A stretch of DNA of 64,000 nt from Achatina immaculata (GCA_009760885.1 CM019712.1:28193816-28257815), one strand, 5' to 3'; counted from the first letter of the stretch, positions 33,780-44,499 are shown. The notes: generated by a model from the letters alone, not told the origin. Made by a program: numbers and translations.

Positions 33780-34800
33780 GCGTGATTAGGATAGGCATAC
33801 ATCCCCGCCGGGTTAGAGGTGGTTGCCTATCAAGACTGACCTGGTCCAGTGTCTCCAACTTCAGCATTTTGTGGTCGTGGCCGCGACCCTTCCTAGTTAT
33901 GTCCAGGAGGACGAATCCACGCCATTAGTGACTTTCACCCCTGGGTTAAGCCAGTTTAGGCGTGTTATCCCAGTATGGGCGTTTAGGACGTTTTTGACCT
34001 CTAAAGCGGAGGTACCATGACATGAGTATTCATCAAATTTCACCTTTGGGTTAAGCCAATTTAGGCGTATTTCACTTATACTGTATATCGGACGTGACTG
34101 ATCTCTAGAGCAGAGGTGCATGGTAGGAGTAGCTCTACTCGTGAGACTACTGGACATAGTGATTAAACTTCGCTTTATCCTTTCCTCCACATTTCCACAG
34201 CGGCGCCGCTCGACAACACTATTCGCATTTTCTTCATTGGCCGAGAGGAGTTTCAACCCACGCGCGGCAGACGAATAATCTCGTCAGCAGTGTCTTAGTT
34301 TAACACCTAGGTTAAGCCGGTCAAAGCAGTTTGATCGGTATCGGTGCACATAGGATGTGGCCGACCTCCAGAGCAGAGGTGCCGTGTTTTGAGTAGTCCT
34401 GACCTCGAGACTACTGATTACTTCACTTAATCATTTCTTTCACCTTTTCCACGGTGTTGCCGCGCGGCAACCACATTCGCACTTTTCTTTACTGGCCTAG
34501 AGGAGCCCTACTCCACGCACGGCAGCTGAAGAATCTCCCCAGCAGCGGGATTTAAATCAGAGGTTTCCCTTCTCTCAGATGAGCTACCAAACAAGACTCT
34601 CATCTACCCGAAAAGTCTGGTTTTCAGGCGCCAGATATTCGCTTTCGTTCCTTCTCCTGTCAGTTTGAACAATTCCGCCACGAGAAGGCCAGGGGCTGGA
34701 CTTGAATGTCAGAGGCTATTTGCGACGCACACATTGGAGAAATTTAAATGGAATGGAGAGCGTATTCTCCACCTCACCTCCTGCTATGACAGTCCTTAGA
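33780..34800. repeat. GC-rich unclassified repeat with two or three internal copies
   Basis: A motif set recurs: GGGTTAAGCC(A/G)(A/G)TT near 33951, 34050 and 34310; GACCTC(T/C)A(A/G)AGC(A/G)GAGGT near 33997, 34100 and 34365; and CTACTCCACGCACGGCAG or CAACCCACGCGCGGCAGACG near 34255 and 34510. The two best units are about 265 bp apart and include tcctttcctccacatttcca against tttcaccttttccacggtg. Base composition is clearly higher in GC than the surroundings. The region abuts the 18S rRNA-like segment and could be a repeat from the rDNA spacer or a tRNA-related SINE; I cannot identify it. Confidence 0.6.
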
Positions 34801-34825
34801 ACCTTCGCGCCTCTGACTTTCGTTC

Positions 34826-35352
34826 TTGATTAATGAAAACATTCTTGACAAATTCTTTCGCAGTAGCTCGTCTTGCGGCGATCCAAGAATTTCACCTCTA
34901 ACGCCGCAATACGAATGCCCCCGTTTGTCCCTGTTAATCATTACCTCCAGTTCCGAAAACCAACAAAATATAACCGAGGTCCTATTCCATTATTCCATGC
35001 ACCATTATGCAGGCAGCTGGGGCCTGCTATGAACACTCTAATGTTTTCCAAGTAAACGCACCGGCCCCCCCCCCCCCCGGGACGTTCAGCGAAGAGCATC
35101 CGAGGGAGAGAGCCGGCAGACGGTAGGGCAGGAGACAACGGGCAGTGAACCTTCGCGAGCCGGACCGCCCGCCTGCCCCTGAGATCCAACTACGAGCTTT
35201 TTAACAGCAACAACTTTAATATATCTATGGGAGCTGGGATTACCGCGGCTGCTGGCACTAGACTTGCCCTCCAATAGATCCTCGTTAAAGGGTTTAAGGT
35301 GTACTCATTTCATTTACGGGGCCAGGAAAGAATCGTGTATTGTTATTTTTCG
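34826..35352 (-). rRNA. 18S rRNA fragment (pseudogene), antisense
   Basis: On the plus strand the segment reads as the complement of the conserved central part of eukaryotic small-subunit rRNA. Recognised blocks are gaatttcacctctaacgccg, gttaatcattacctccagtt, ccgaaaaccaacaaaatata, accgaggtcctattccatta, ggagctgggattaccgcggc and tagacttgccctccaataga, ending at ttacggggcc and ttgttatttttcgtta. It corresponds roughly to 18S positions 500-1000. Differences in normally invariant stretches and a run of 14 C at about 35067-35080 suggest a non-functional copy. About 0.5 kb of the 1.8-kb rRNA is present. Its right end is fused directly to a LINE B. Confidence 0.88.
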
Positions 35353-36873
35353 TTATTATTGGAGGAGAAAGACCCCGAACCGACAATAGAAGACGTTTTA
35401 TGGGTGATAAAGAATCTGAAAAATGGTAAATCACCAGGATGTGATCAGATAACAGCTGAATGTATTAAGGCAGGAGGAAAGGAATGTGCAACAATCTATC
35501 ATGCACTATGTAAAAAGATATGGCATTCAGGTATTTGGCCACAAGAATGGAAAAGATCTGCATTCATACCACTGCCAAAAAGGGTAACCTGAAATTATGC
35601 ACCAACTACAGAACTGTTGCCCTGATTAGTCACGCAAGTAAAATTTTGTTAAAAATCTTAATGGGTAGACTTCGAAAGAATACAGTATGGTCGAAGCTGG
35701 TTTCAGGCAAGGAAGAGGATCAAGAGATCGTATATTCAATATAAGATTAATAATAGAGAAATGTAGAGAGTTTAATGTGAATCTACATTTAACCTTTATA
35801 GATTACTCAAAGGCATTTGATTGTGTACAACACCAGAAACTTTGGGAAATAATGGAAAAAATGGATTTCCAATACATTTGATACAGTTAACATCACTGCT
35901 GTATCTAGACCAACAAGCAGCAGTAACAATATATGGTGAAACAACAACTTGGTTTGACATAAAACAAGGGGTCTGTCAGGAGTGCATATTGTCAAGTTAC
36001 TTATTTAACTTGTATACTGAAAATACAATGAGGAATATTAGAGAAGATGTAGATAAAAAATATTAAGATGCCATAACAATTAGAGGTTATGAAATACCAG
36101 AGATTAGATATGATGATTACACAGTATTACTGTCCACAACACAAAAAGGAATGGAAACACGAATTGTGTCAGCCCGTAAGAACAGCGAAGAGCGAAACCT
36201 CTATCTTAATGCAAATAAAACTAAATTGATGACAGCTGACAAAACAATCAAGGCAGCTGAAATATTTATCACTGAGGAAAAACTGGAAGAAGTGGAGAGT
36301 TTTGAATATCTTGGATCACTACTAACTAGTAATGGAGATACAATGAGGACAATTAAAAGCAAGGCATATATCGCTCTTCAGAAAGTAAAACAAATAAAGA
36401 ATCTGTAGAGAGGAGCAGCCAGAACCACAAAAATAGGATTTTTAAAGGCATGCATCTTTCCCATCGCAACATATGCCTGTGAGACCTGGACACTTAACAA
36501 AACAGCTGAGAAACACATACACACCTTTGAATGTAAAGGGAACAGAAGAGTTCCTAAAATATCATGGACACAAAAAAGAACAAATATATCTATACTAGAA
36601 GAATTTAATATTGAATAAAGAGTATTATAGAGAGAAAACTTAAATATTTTGGACACGTTAAACGTCATGATAATCTAGAGAAGACTGACTTGGAAGGGTA
36701 CATAATGGTAAAAAGAAAGAGAGGAAGACCAAGGCGAAGAAGGATGCAAGACATAGTTGACGATCTGCAAATGGATGCACCAGCAGCAGGCCATCTTGCT
36801 CACAACAGAGAGGACTATAGGAGAGCTGCTTTGGAGGCAAATTTCCGCAAGGGACATGCAAATGAATGAATGA
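35353..36873 (+). mobile_element. LINE family B, 5'-truncated, fused to the 18S fragment
   Basis: It begins with ttattattggaggagaaaga, which corresponds to 3643-3665 of the first LINE B copy. It continues with KSPGCDQITAECIKAGGKEC (35430), QAGFRQGRGSRDHIF-like (35690), LTFIDYSKAFDCVQHQKLWE (35788), an intact KQGV.Q block at 35960 and a C-terminal KRKRGRPRRRRMQDIVDDLQ equivalent (36712). The end is AAGGGACATGCAAATGAATG. The RT box reads YDDYTVLL instead of YADDTVLL and several frames are broken, so it is inactive. Confidence 0.85.
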
Positions 36874-37095
36874 CTCTCTCTGTCCCATGTGTTGTCTCCA
36901 TGTAACTCTCTCTCACTCTCTTGTTTTACATCCATATCATACTCTCTCCCTCTTATTTTATCTCCATGTAACTGTATCTCTTATTCTATCTTTATGTAAC
37001 TCTCTCTCTCTCTCTCTTTCTTGATACTTTTATGTTATGTCTCTTTTACAAGCACATTGCGAACTCCTATTTACAAACTCTATTTTTTATATAAT
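36874..37095 (+). repeat. CT-rich region upstream of the microexon array
   Basis: Repeats of ctccatgtaactctctctc and (CT)n, similar to 29105-29330, lead into the first microexon unit. Confidence 0.65.
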
Positions 37096-37217
37096 TATGT
37101 TGACAAAGAAGAAGAAAAAGAAGAATACGTATTTAAAAATAGAAGTTCGCTTCCCTTTTCTTTATTCTTTTTTTTTGAAGATTGCAATTAATTTTGTTGT
37201 CTGCTTTTATTTCACAG

Positions 37218-37226
37218 CTGTTCCAG
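37218..37226 (+). CDS. 9-nt microexon 1 of FReD gene (A-V-P)
   Basis: The exon CTGTTCCAG is bounded by gcttttatttcacag and GTAAGACAAATGTT. It is phase 1-1. With the preceding G it encodes Ala-Val-Pro, and its last G begins the next codon. A short (GAA)-rich run at 37107-37127 and the block ttcttttttttttgaagattgcaattaattttgttg lie upstream, as in the other units. It adds three residues to the hinge before the fibrinogen domain. Support is the recurrence of the same acceptor-exon-donor cassette six times; a single 9-nt exon alone would not be credible. Confidence 0.7.
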
Positions 37227-37610
37227 GTAAGACAAATGTTTTGTGTCAGGCATAATTAATTACATGGATATAATCATTTATTAATTACGTACATTATGAA
37301 AATAAATTCACATAAAACTTTTAAAGGAAAAATTAAAACGTAAATTTCAAAAAAGCATTATAATAAAAATAAATTAATAAGGTAACTGCTACCACTTTTT
37401 TCTGTATTTAATGTAATATAAGCTACATTTGAGATTCAAGTCACAATTTTATGTCGTCTTTTCAAACTAATTTGATTAAGATATAACATAACAGTTCTTA
37501 TAAAATATTAATACTAATTATGGAACACCGAAAGGTCAATAGTCAGTCTTTAGACAGGAAATAAAGTATACCGTGAAAACACATCTATTTAGTAGATCAT
37601 TGGTCTGTCT

Positions 37611-37830
37611 CAGTGGTTCTTAACCTATTTTTGGTCGTGTATGCTCTTTGTAACCAGAAAATATCTGTGAAAAGTTTATTAAAAACAAATATTTCAAAAT
37701 AATGAAGCTGATATTATGTTTTTGTTTTTGTCTAATATTGAATCGATCCATTTGCTGTTATGTGCACCAGAGAAACTCCTTCAGTGGATCCCGATGGGGC
37801 CCAGGATAAAATAAAAAGAACTATTTCTCT
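37611..37830. mobile_element. hAT-like MITE relic
   Basis: It starts CAGTGGTTCTTAACCTATTT, as does the better preserved copy at 46006-46221, and ends near a degraded aaaaagaactatttctctg. It sits at the equivalent place in the microexon 1 unit as in the microexon 6 unit, so it probably inserted before the unit duplicated. Confidence 0.55.
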
Positions 37831-38915
37831 GTTCTAATTCGACATCTCAAAAACAGAAACAAAATAATGGTAACTAACTCTGCCACCACCATCAACCAAT
37901 AAGAACATCACTAAATGGTCGTTTAAGACGTCACATCCATCATCATCATGTGAATTAAGAATAACCCCTTCAAGTGTAACAAAAGGCTGAGCAAGACCTA
38001 GAATAGTTTTTCAAAGACTAAAGCCAGAGACGTGTACATGTGACTGTGATGGGAGGGTGAAAGTTCAAGCTACACAGAGCAAAATAACAGGGCAAATAAA
38101 CCAAAGATGACACAATCGAAAGGACTTTTTATTGAAATAAAATACAATATTCCTAGTAGAGGTTAGATGAGAAGCTTCATAGATAATATTATTTTGAAGC
38201 CGTTTATTGTACGTTATGTAATAAAATAATTAGCTCACCTGTCTTGTTTTATCAAAAGCCCATTGTTCGTTCTCTCTGACGTTCAAATTATTAATTGGTA
38301 CCTGACTCTTCCTAGAGCATTTGGTAGGCATGATGACCAATCGTAATACTGATTACGTCATCTTTTAGTGTGTCAAGAAACCAGTGAGCATATAAACACT
38401 AATACCACATCTTCTATATATCTGAATAGCCAGTCACACAGCTTGTTTATAAATATTACATTCACACTTAGTGTAAAGAGCAGAAGACTTTCACATCCGA
38501 GCGGTCTTCTCTTGTCTGAAGACGAATATTTAAGGCTAAGGTAAATAAGAAAAAAACACTTTTATTAAAGCAGTGGCCTCCAAAAATATGTAATTAAAAA
38601 TCATCTGAAAGTAATACTATACACTACAGATATTTTGTTCTGCTCCTTAGCTGTGACTATCAACGTCCTCCTGTCCCAGGTCTCATGTTCCGAACAAGAC
38701 TGTCCAGGATTTTACTTTCTACACTGACTGATGCGTTTGTTTCTTTGTAGATGTATATACAAAAACTCACTGACTATCAGTCAATGTCCCACAACAGAAG
38801 CTATCACTGAATTGAGATTTCCTTTCTCCTATCCTCCCTTCCATCCCAGGGAATCTTAGAGTTTCGACGTGTATAAGGTTTTCCTCACTGATTGATAATA
38901 TGATTTTTTTTAATC
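37831..38915. other. Intron within the microexon array, no recognised gene
   Basis: No repeat family was recognised apart from material shared with 46222-46900 (for example gcctgactc or gtacctgactc and atgatgaccaatcgtaatactg against atggcaaccactcgtggtattg), which indicates that it belongs to the duplicated unit. Confidence 0.5.
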
Positions 38916-38918
38916 TGA

Positions 38919-38963
38919 AGAAGAAGAATAGAAGGAGAGGAAGAAGAGGAAGAATAAGAAGAA
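38919..38963 (+). repeat. GAA-rich purine tract, microexon 2 unit
   Basis: The run is made of gaagaagaagaatagaagga, gaggaagaagaggaagaata and agaagaa. It lies about 70 bases upstream of microexon 2, as in the other units. Confidence 0.8.
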
Positions 38964-39032
38964 ATAATCCTCTTGCATTACTCTTTTTCAAACTGTTATC
39001 TAATTTTATTTTTATCTGTCTTTATTCCACAG

Positions 39033-39041
39033 AAACTACAG
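39033..39041 (+). CDS. 9-nt microexon 2 of FReD gene (E-T-T)
   Basis: The exon AAACTACAG is bounded by tctgtctttattccacag and GTAAGATAACGGTTCC. It is phase 1-1. After the previous exon's G it encodes Glu-Thr-Thr. Downstream intron sequence (ttagtaagattaattaactac) is homologous to that after the other microexons. Thr-rich hinge residues could be O-glycosylated, by analogy with other secreted hinge regions. Confidence 0.68.
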
Positions 39042-39163
39042 GTAAGATAACGGTTCCCTGGCCATGACAGTTATTTATAAAAGTATATTAGTAAGATTAA
39101 TTAACTACATACGTTAGGAAAGTAAATTAACTCTCTGTCTGCTAAATTTCTCCACGCCCTGGG

Positions 39164-39213
39164 GGGTGAGGGGGGGGGGGGGGTTTGGGGGTTATGGGGG
39201 TGGGGGGATTTTG
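39164..39213 (+). other. G-rich tract, potential G-quadruplex
   Basis: Four or more runs of at least five G lie within 50 bases (GGGGGGTGAGGGGGGG, then GGGTTTGGGGG, then GGGGGTGGGGGG), followed by another (taGGGGGaGGGGcGGG) at about 39300. On the transcribed RNA this is a strong G-quadruplex pattern within the intron between microexons 2 and 3. Confidence 0.7.
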
Positions 39214-39973
39214 TAGTATCGAGATGGAAATTTCTGAGAGAACTTAATGACTAATTATTTCAATATTATAAGGAAGTTTTTTGTTGGCACTTTGTGGCTA
39301 GGGGGAGGGGCGGGAATTTAGTGTGCATGACCTTCTGATAGATGGTGCAAAGAGTGCTGAGGTAAAAATGTTTCAGAACCCCTGTCTAAGCATTGTTAAA
39401 AGAGTATGTTTAATACAGGCAGAAGGTGAGTACAGTAAATATTATTCTAGGGATATTTACGTAATGCCATTTTTTTCCTTCTAATTTGAAGTTTTCTTTA
39501 AAATTCAGACAGATGTCAATTATATATCCTCGTTGGTCTGGGCATTTAGTTATAGAGAAGATGATTTCTCGTTCTGTACTCTTCTTGATACTGTCAGTCA
39601 GCTACAGAGAAAGGACAAGGCCCACAACTCTGATAATCTAGCCCAGGTTTAGCGGGTGTCAGAAAGTGGGTAGGATAAATAGACATAGCAACAACTGCCC
39701 TCGGGTACTTCTACTCGGATATTTCATTTGCGTGGTCTTACACTGTGCCAGGTCACCCAAAGTTACTTGGAAGTGCCTGGAAAGTTGTAGCATCACTTAC
39801 TGTTGTACAGAAGGAGTTATCAGAATGAGAAACACAGAACAGTAGGGTAGAAAGCAGATCAAATATGGCGAATAAATTGAAGAAAGTCTACTTGACATTT
39901 TCTGCTATGCCTCTCTTTAAAGTTTATTACCAACTCATGTTTGTCAACTTTATATTTTCTTTAGAATTAGTAA

Positions 39974-40232
39974 AAGGAAGAAGAAGAAGAAGAAAAAGAA
40001 GAAGAATCGGAAGAAGAAGAGGTAGAAGAAGAAGAAAAAGAAGAAGAAGAAGAGGAAGGAGGAGGAGAAGAAGAAATAAGAAAAAGAAAACGAAGAAGAA
40101 GAACAACAAGAACAAGAAGAAAAAGAAGAAGAAAAGGAGGTGGAGAAAAAGAAGCAGAAGAAGAAAAGGAGGAGGAGGAGAAGAAACAGAAAAAGAAGAA
40201 GATAATAAGAAGAAGAAGAAAAAGAGAAGACT
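39974..40232 (+). repeat. Long (GAA)n purine tract, microexon 3 unit
   Basis: About 260 bases of almost pure GAA/GGA/AAA triplets end some 75 bases before microexon 3. The translated Arg/Lys/Glu-rich open frames over it are artefacts of the triplet repeat. Confidence 0.9.
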
Positions 40233-40308
40233 TTTGCTTCCTTTTTCTGTATTATCCATTTTTCAGGACTTCATTTATATTCTATTTTTATCTGGTTTTA
40301 TTTCACAG

Positions 40309-40317
40309 CTGCACCAG
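40309..40317 (+). CDS. 9-nt microexon 3 of FReD gene (A-A-P)
   Basis: The exon CTGCACCAG is bounded by tggttttatttcacag and GTAAGATGAACGTTCTG. It is phase 1-1 and encodes Ala-Ala-Pro with the preceding G. It is identical to microexon 5, and the introns around both are also closely related over several hundred bases, so units 3 and 5 are sister copies. Confidence 0.72.
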
Positions 40318-41068
40318 GTAAGATGAACGTTCTGTGGCCGTCAAAGTTATTTGTAGATATATGTTAGAAACATTAATTACTTCGGCAAGTTATGAAAGAC
40401 ATTATGAAAGACCTAAGACATTATAAATAAAAAGTAGAAAAATAAAATTCAAACGCACTTTGGAATAGTACATTCGAAAGTCAATATCTAAAAAGTTTGC
40501 TTTTATATCGTAAAAAATAATCCTGAAAATGAAGTCACAGTTTTGTATCATCAAATTCATACGAGACTGAACAAGATCAAAAAGTATTGTAAAAGCTCTT
40601 TTAAAATATTAAACTTTATTATGGTGTACCGAAAATGTCACATATTATAAAAAGTTGTAAATTCATTTTTTAGACGGGGGAAAAACCTACAACATGAGGT
40701 ATCATCTCTTTAGCAGTTCATTAGTTTATCTCCGTGGTTATTAACCTTTTTTAGTTATCCACCTTATTTCCAACCAGAGAACAGCTGTGGGTTGTTATAT
40801 AAAAATAAAGTCACAAAAATATAAAGATAAAGAAAGAAAACATTATCTGAATGAGAATCACACTACTGTTTGGAAAGATGTAGGTCAATATGAAAGAAAA
40901 ATGAAAGAATTGCGTTCTGATATGTTATATTATGTTTCTCATTACATTTAAATTAAGAAGCCATATCTACAAACTCAGTACTTTCATTCGAAAAAGAAGA
41001 TTAAGAAGAAGAAGCAGAAGAAGATGAATTCAAGATATGGAGTAATAGAAGAAGAAGAAAAGAAGAAT

Positions 41069-41680
41069 GAATGAATGAATGAATGAATAATCTTTACTTT
41101 TCAAGGGTAAAGAATTGGGCACGCAGGCCCGTTTTACATTCTGCCCTTCATCACTCCATCTTTCATTCTTCCCACACACTTGATTTAGTAAAAAAATACA
41201 AATTAAATTAGGAAAAACATATCAAAAGAGTGTAAGATTTAACTACAACATTCAAGGTAACAGAGAAGAAGTCATTAACCTAATAAAATAGCACTCACGC
41301 AGACATATACATAAATAAAAATACATTATAAATCATCTTCTAACATATGTTTTTTTTTAACAAACATTAAAATAATTTCTAACAATATCTAACAAGTTGC
41401 TTTTCTAACTATGTCATTGAAGTACTTGATGGTTTACGAGCCATGTGTTGAGAGAGTGCTGGCTATTTTATGGAGGCATATAATTACAAGCAAGCAAATA
41501 ATGAACCAGGTTTGAGTTAAAGGATGAAGTATTAAGAATGGATTTTAAATTGTAGGGGAGGGTGTTTCAGAGCTGTAATGCAGAGTATGCAAGGTTTTTC
41601 TTGTACAGATTAATCCTGGGTTTAGGAAGAAGACAGTTTTTTAAACACTGGCTATGTTTAGTGTTATAAGAAGAAGAAGT
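41069..41680 (-). mobile_element. CR1/L2-like LINE, 3' end
   Basis: On the minus strand the C-terminal tail of the RT reads NTKHSQCLKNCLLPKPRINL, then YKKNLAYSALQL, a stop, then NTLPYNLKSILNTSSFNSNL. A TGG-to-TGA change ended the LQLWNTLP block. A 3' UTR with taatctttactt, aagggtaaagaattgggcac and (ATTC)n follows. It matches the 3' end of the 29600-33015 element (ttagatattgttagaaatta is shared). The copy is 5'-truncated to about 0.6 kb and lies between microexons 3 and 4. Confidence 0.8.
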
Positions 41681-41757
41681 AGCTTGCTTCCTCTTTGTGT
41701 ATCCGTTGTTTAAAGATTTCAATTAATTTTAATCTTATCTCTGTTTTTATTTCTCAG

Positions 41758-41766
41758 AAACAACAG
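41758..41766 (+). CDS. 9-nt microexon 4 of FReD gene (E-T-T)
   Basis: The exon AAACAACAG is bounded by tctgtttttatttctcag and GTGAGATAATTGTTC. It is phase 1-1 and encodes Glu-Thr-Thr, synonymous with microexon 2. The upstream block aagatttcaattaattttaatctt is shared with units 1, 5 and 6. A shorter GAA run (41670-41684) precedes it, here joined to the end of the CR1/L2-like insertion. Confidence 0.7.
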
Positions 41767-42124
41767 GTGAGATAATTGTTCAGTGTTCATAATAGTTAAT
41801 TATAACATTGTTAGAAAGAGTAATTAAACAAGCATATTTTAGAGTATCGATGTGGAAGTCCTGGGACAAGAAATTAACAAACTTATTATTTCTCTATAAT
41901 AATCTTATGTATTCACTTTTGGTTTAGCTAATATTTCAGAAGAAAGTGAGGAGACATATGCCAGTCTGATATGTCGAAGAAGACACAAGAGGCCAAGAAT
42001 TTGAGAACCAATGTTTCTTTAATTTTGCTAAGATTATGTTTACTGCAGGGGGAGAAGGGGAGTATAATAAACATTATGGTACAGACATTGTTGTAATGAC
42101 ACTTTTATGTGTATTAGAAAATTT

Positions 42125-43380
42125 TGATTGAGACCGAGGTATAGCCGTAAACAGAGCCCAGGTCAGTTATTGGTCCTGGGAGTGGCTTTGTTACACTGGG
42201 AGCATGCTCATACGTGTTCGGCCTTTAACATCAAGGTGTCTTTCAGCATTTGTAGAGAAATGATTTCAGCGTTGTGTTGGTTGTGTATTGCACATGATCT
42301 AGCATTTAGTTGGGAGTTCCATCCACTGCCCTTTGCTCCATATAACTCAGTGAGTTGTTCATGGCAGGCGCTTTGGAGGAAATTACTCTGAGAATGTTCC
42401 TCATGTTGTTGTTTGACGGATTTGTATATGTCCGATTTGTCCATTTTGATGACTCCCCCCAATTTGGCTCTCACTGCTAGTTGGTCAGTCTTGTCGTTTC
42501 CATCGAATCCGGCATGCCCATGACAGTATATCAATGTCACGATTTTGATGTGCAATTTATCATTTTCTTCTAGCCATTCACTTCTGATGGCTTAGCGTTG
42601 AACATTTCTCAGTAGACTTTAAGACTTGGTAAAAATGGTGATTCGGAGAGTGTTCTGGGCCACTACCTGTTTTAATGCTTGTGTGATGGCCTATATTTCC
42701 ATCTGTATTCTTGAGCATGTGTTTGTATAAATCCTGGCCATAACTTTACCTTCTTGCTGCAAACTCCATAGCTTCTAGTTCTTGTGCTCATAGATCCGTT
42801 CGTATAAAACACTACATCCTCAGCAGTTGTGTTGTTCTTAGTAGGTTCGTGTATTTCATCTTGCGTTTTTCCATGTTTGTGTATTTCATCTCCCATTTTT
42901 CCATGTTCGTGTATTTCATCTCCCATTTTTCCATATTCGTGTATTTCATCTTGCGTTTTTCCATGTTCGTGTATTTCATGTTGCATTTGTCCATGTTCGT
43001 GTATTTCATGTGCATTTGTCCATGTTCGTGTATTTCATCTTGCGTTTTTACATGTTCGTGTATTTCATGTTGCATTTGTCCATGTTCGTGTATTTCATCT
43101 TGCATTTGTCCATGTTCGTGTATTTCATCTTGCGTTTTTCCATGTTCGTGTAGTTCATTTTGCATTTTTCCATCTTAGTTTATTTCATCCTGCATTTTTC
43201 CATGTTCGTGTATATCATCTCCCATTTTTTCATGGTAGTGTATTTCATCTTGGATTTTTCCATCTGTCTACTTTCGTCATTTTCTTGTAAGGTTATGTGT
43301 ACTTTAGTACTCTGGTTTGATTGATGACATGTTGTAGATCAGTTATAATACTTACTGTGTCTTCTGCTTCGGCCGTCCAG
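42125..43380 (-). mobile_element. LINE fragment with RNase H domain
   Basis: The minus strand encodes part of a retroelement RNase H. One frame reads TTAEDVVFYTNGSMSTRTRS, then YGVCSKK (about 42840-42760), where the catalytic Asp of the usual FYTDGS block is Asn. Another (42555-42208) reads IYCHGHAGFDGNDKTDQLAV, the typical GHAG..GN..AD.LA block. Upstream (to the right) a 30-bp minisatellite interrupts it. Element class is probably an I/Jockey/R1-type LINE with RNase H, distinct from the RTE-like families. The limits are approximate and it is non-functional. Confidence 0.65.
42840..43265 (-). repeat. 30-bp minisatellite, about 14 copies
   Basis: Units such as TTCGTGTATTTCATCT, TGCGTTTTTCCATG recur every 30 bp with small differences (cccattt, tgcattt, tgcgttt variants). 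On the minus strand the period of ten codons keeps a frame open, giving repeats such as DEIHEHGKMQ, in frame with the RNase H-like block. Confidence 0.9.
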
Positions 43381-43829
43381 GATTTTCTTGCAGATGTTAA
43401 TTCTATATTCTGCTTGGACTGGGCTACTGGTTTGGAGAAAGTGCTTTCCCATTCTGCACTTTTTCTTTCCTGGATTATGTCAGTCAGATACAAATAAACG
43501 ATACGACCTACAAGTCTGAAAATCTAGAACAGCTGAGGAAACACAAGCCATGCCACCAATTGTCTGCGGGTACATGTTCCCGAGTATGTCAGACGAGGTA
43601 TATTTTGGTTTTCTTCCACTCTGTCGAGTCGCCCAAACTTCCGTGAGTTTACGAGGGAAATGTTAGTGTCGCTTACTGTTTTATATAAGAAATTATTACA
43701 CACAGACAAGGCTCGTAGAAAGCAGATCGAAAATATTGAATACATTTAAGAAGTACTCCATGCCATTTATGCTGTGTCTTTCAATGCAGTTAAATTAAGA
43801 AGTCAAATTTATAACAGTAATATCATCTA

Positions 43830-43911
43830 TAATGGAAGAAGAAGAAGAAGAAGAAGAAAACGAAGGAGAAGAAGAAGAAGAAGACGAAGAAGAAGAAGAA
43901 GAAGAAGAAAA
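43830..43911 (+). repeat. (GAA)n tract, microexon 5 unit
   Basis: Almost pure GAA triplets with occasional GGA and CGA end about 80 bases before microexon 5. The preceding 43380-43760 is homologous to 39540-39850 of unit 3 (tcccattctgcac or tctcgttctgtac, and gtagaaagcagatc), confirming unit duplication. Confidence 0.88.
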
Positions 43912-43991
43912 AATACATTCGTGTCCTACTTACTTACTCTTCATTTTCAAGATTGTAATTAATACTATTTTTACCTGGTTTTATTTCACAG

Positions 43992-44000
43992 CTGCACCAG
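43992..44000 (+). CDS. 9-nt microexon 5 of FReD gene (A-A-P)
   Basis: The exon CTGCACCAG is bounded by cctggttttatttcacag and GTAAGATAAACGTTC. It is phase 1-1 and encodes Ala-Ala-Pro. It is identical in exon and near-identical in flanks to microexon 3, with homology continuing to about 44450 (gtcacagttttgtatcgtca). Confidence 0.72.
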
Positions 44001-44499
44001 GTAAGATAAACGTTCTTTGCCAGTAATAGTTAGCTGCAGATATATGTTAGAAACATTAATTACTTCTACAAACTATGAAAGTAAATTATATTAAAAAATT
44101 ATAAATAAAAAGAGGAAAAGTAAAATTCATAGGGCTGTGGAATAGCAAATTCGAAAGCCAACATCTAAAAAGTTTTCATTAATATCGTAAAGGTTAGTCC
44201 AGAAAATGAAGTCACAGTTTTGTATCGTCAATTTCATACGAGTGTAAATAAGAGCAGACAGTTGATAAAGGTCTTTTAAGTATTAAAATTAATTATGCAT
44301 CACCGAAAAGGTCACATATTATACAAATTTCAAAAGTCAGTCTTTAGAAGGGAAAATCACACAAAATCTATAATGTGGGATCTAATCTCTATAGGTTCTT
44401 TACCGATTTTTAGTCATCTACCCAAATTCCTGCCATAGTACAACTGTAAGTTGTTATTTACAGCTGTGAGTTGTTTTTTTACAGATGTAAGTTGTTATT

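Noticed and set aside
34826..35352. A functional rDNA locus
   Set aside because: Only about 0.5 kb of 18S is present, with changes in conserved stretches and a 14-C run, and no 5.8S, 28S or spacer promoter nearby.
39865..40326. Arg/Lys-rich open frame of about 150 codons over the GAA tract (and a Phe/Leu-rich one opposite)
   Set aside because: It is generated by the (GAA)n repeat, has no family resemblance, and overlaps the microexon 3 acceptor.
42840..43300. Possible CRISPR-like array of 30-bp repeats
   Set aside because: Repeats are directly adjacent without unique spacers, and it is a minisatellite within a retroelement in an animal-like genome.
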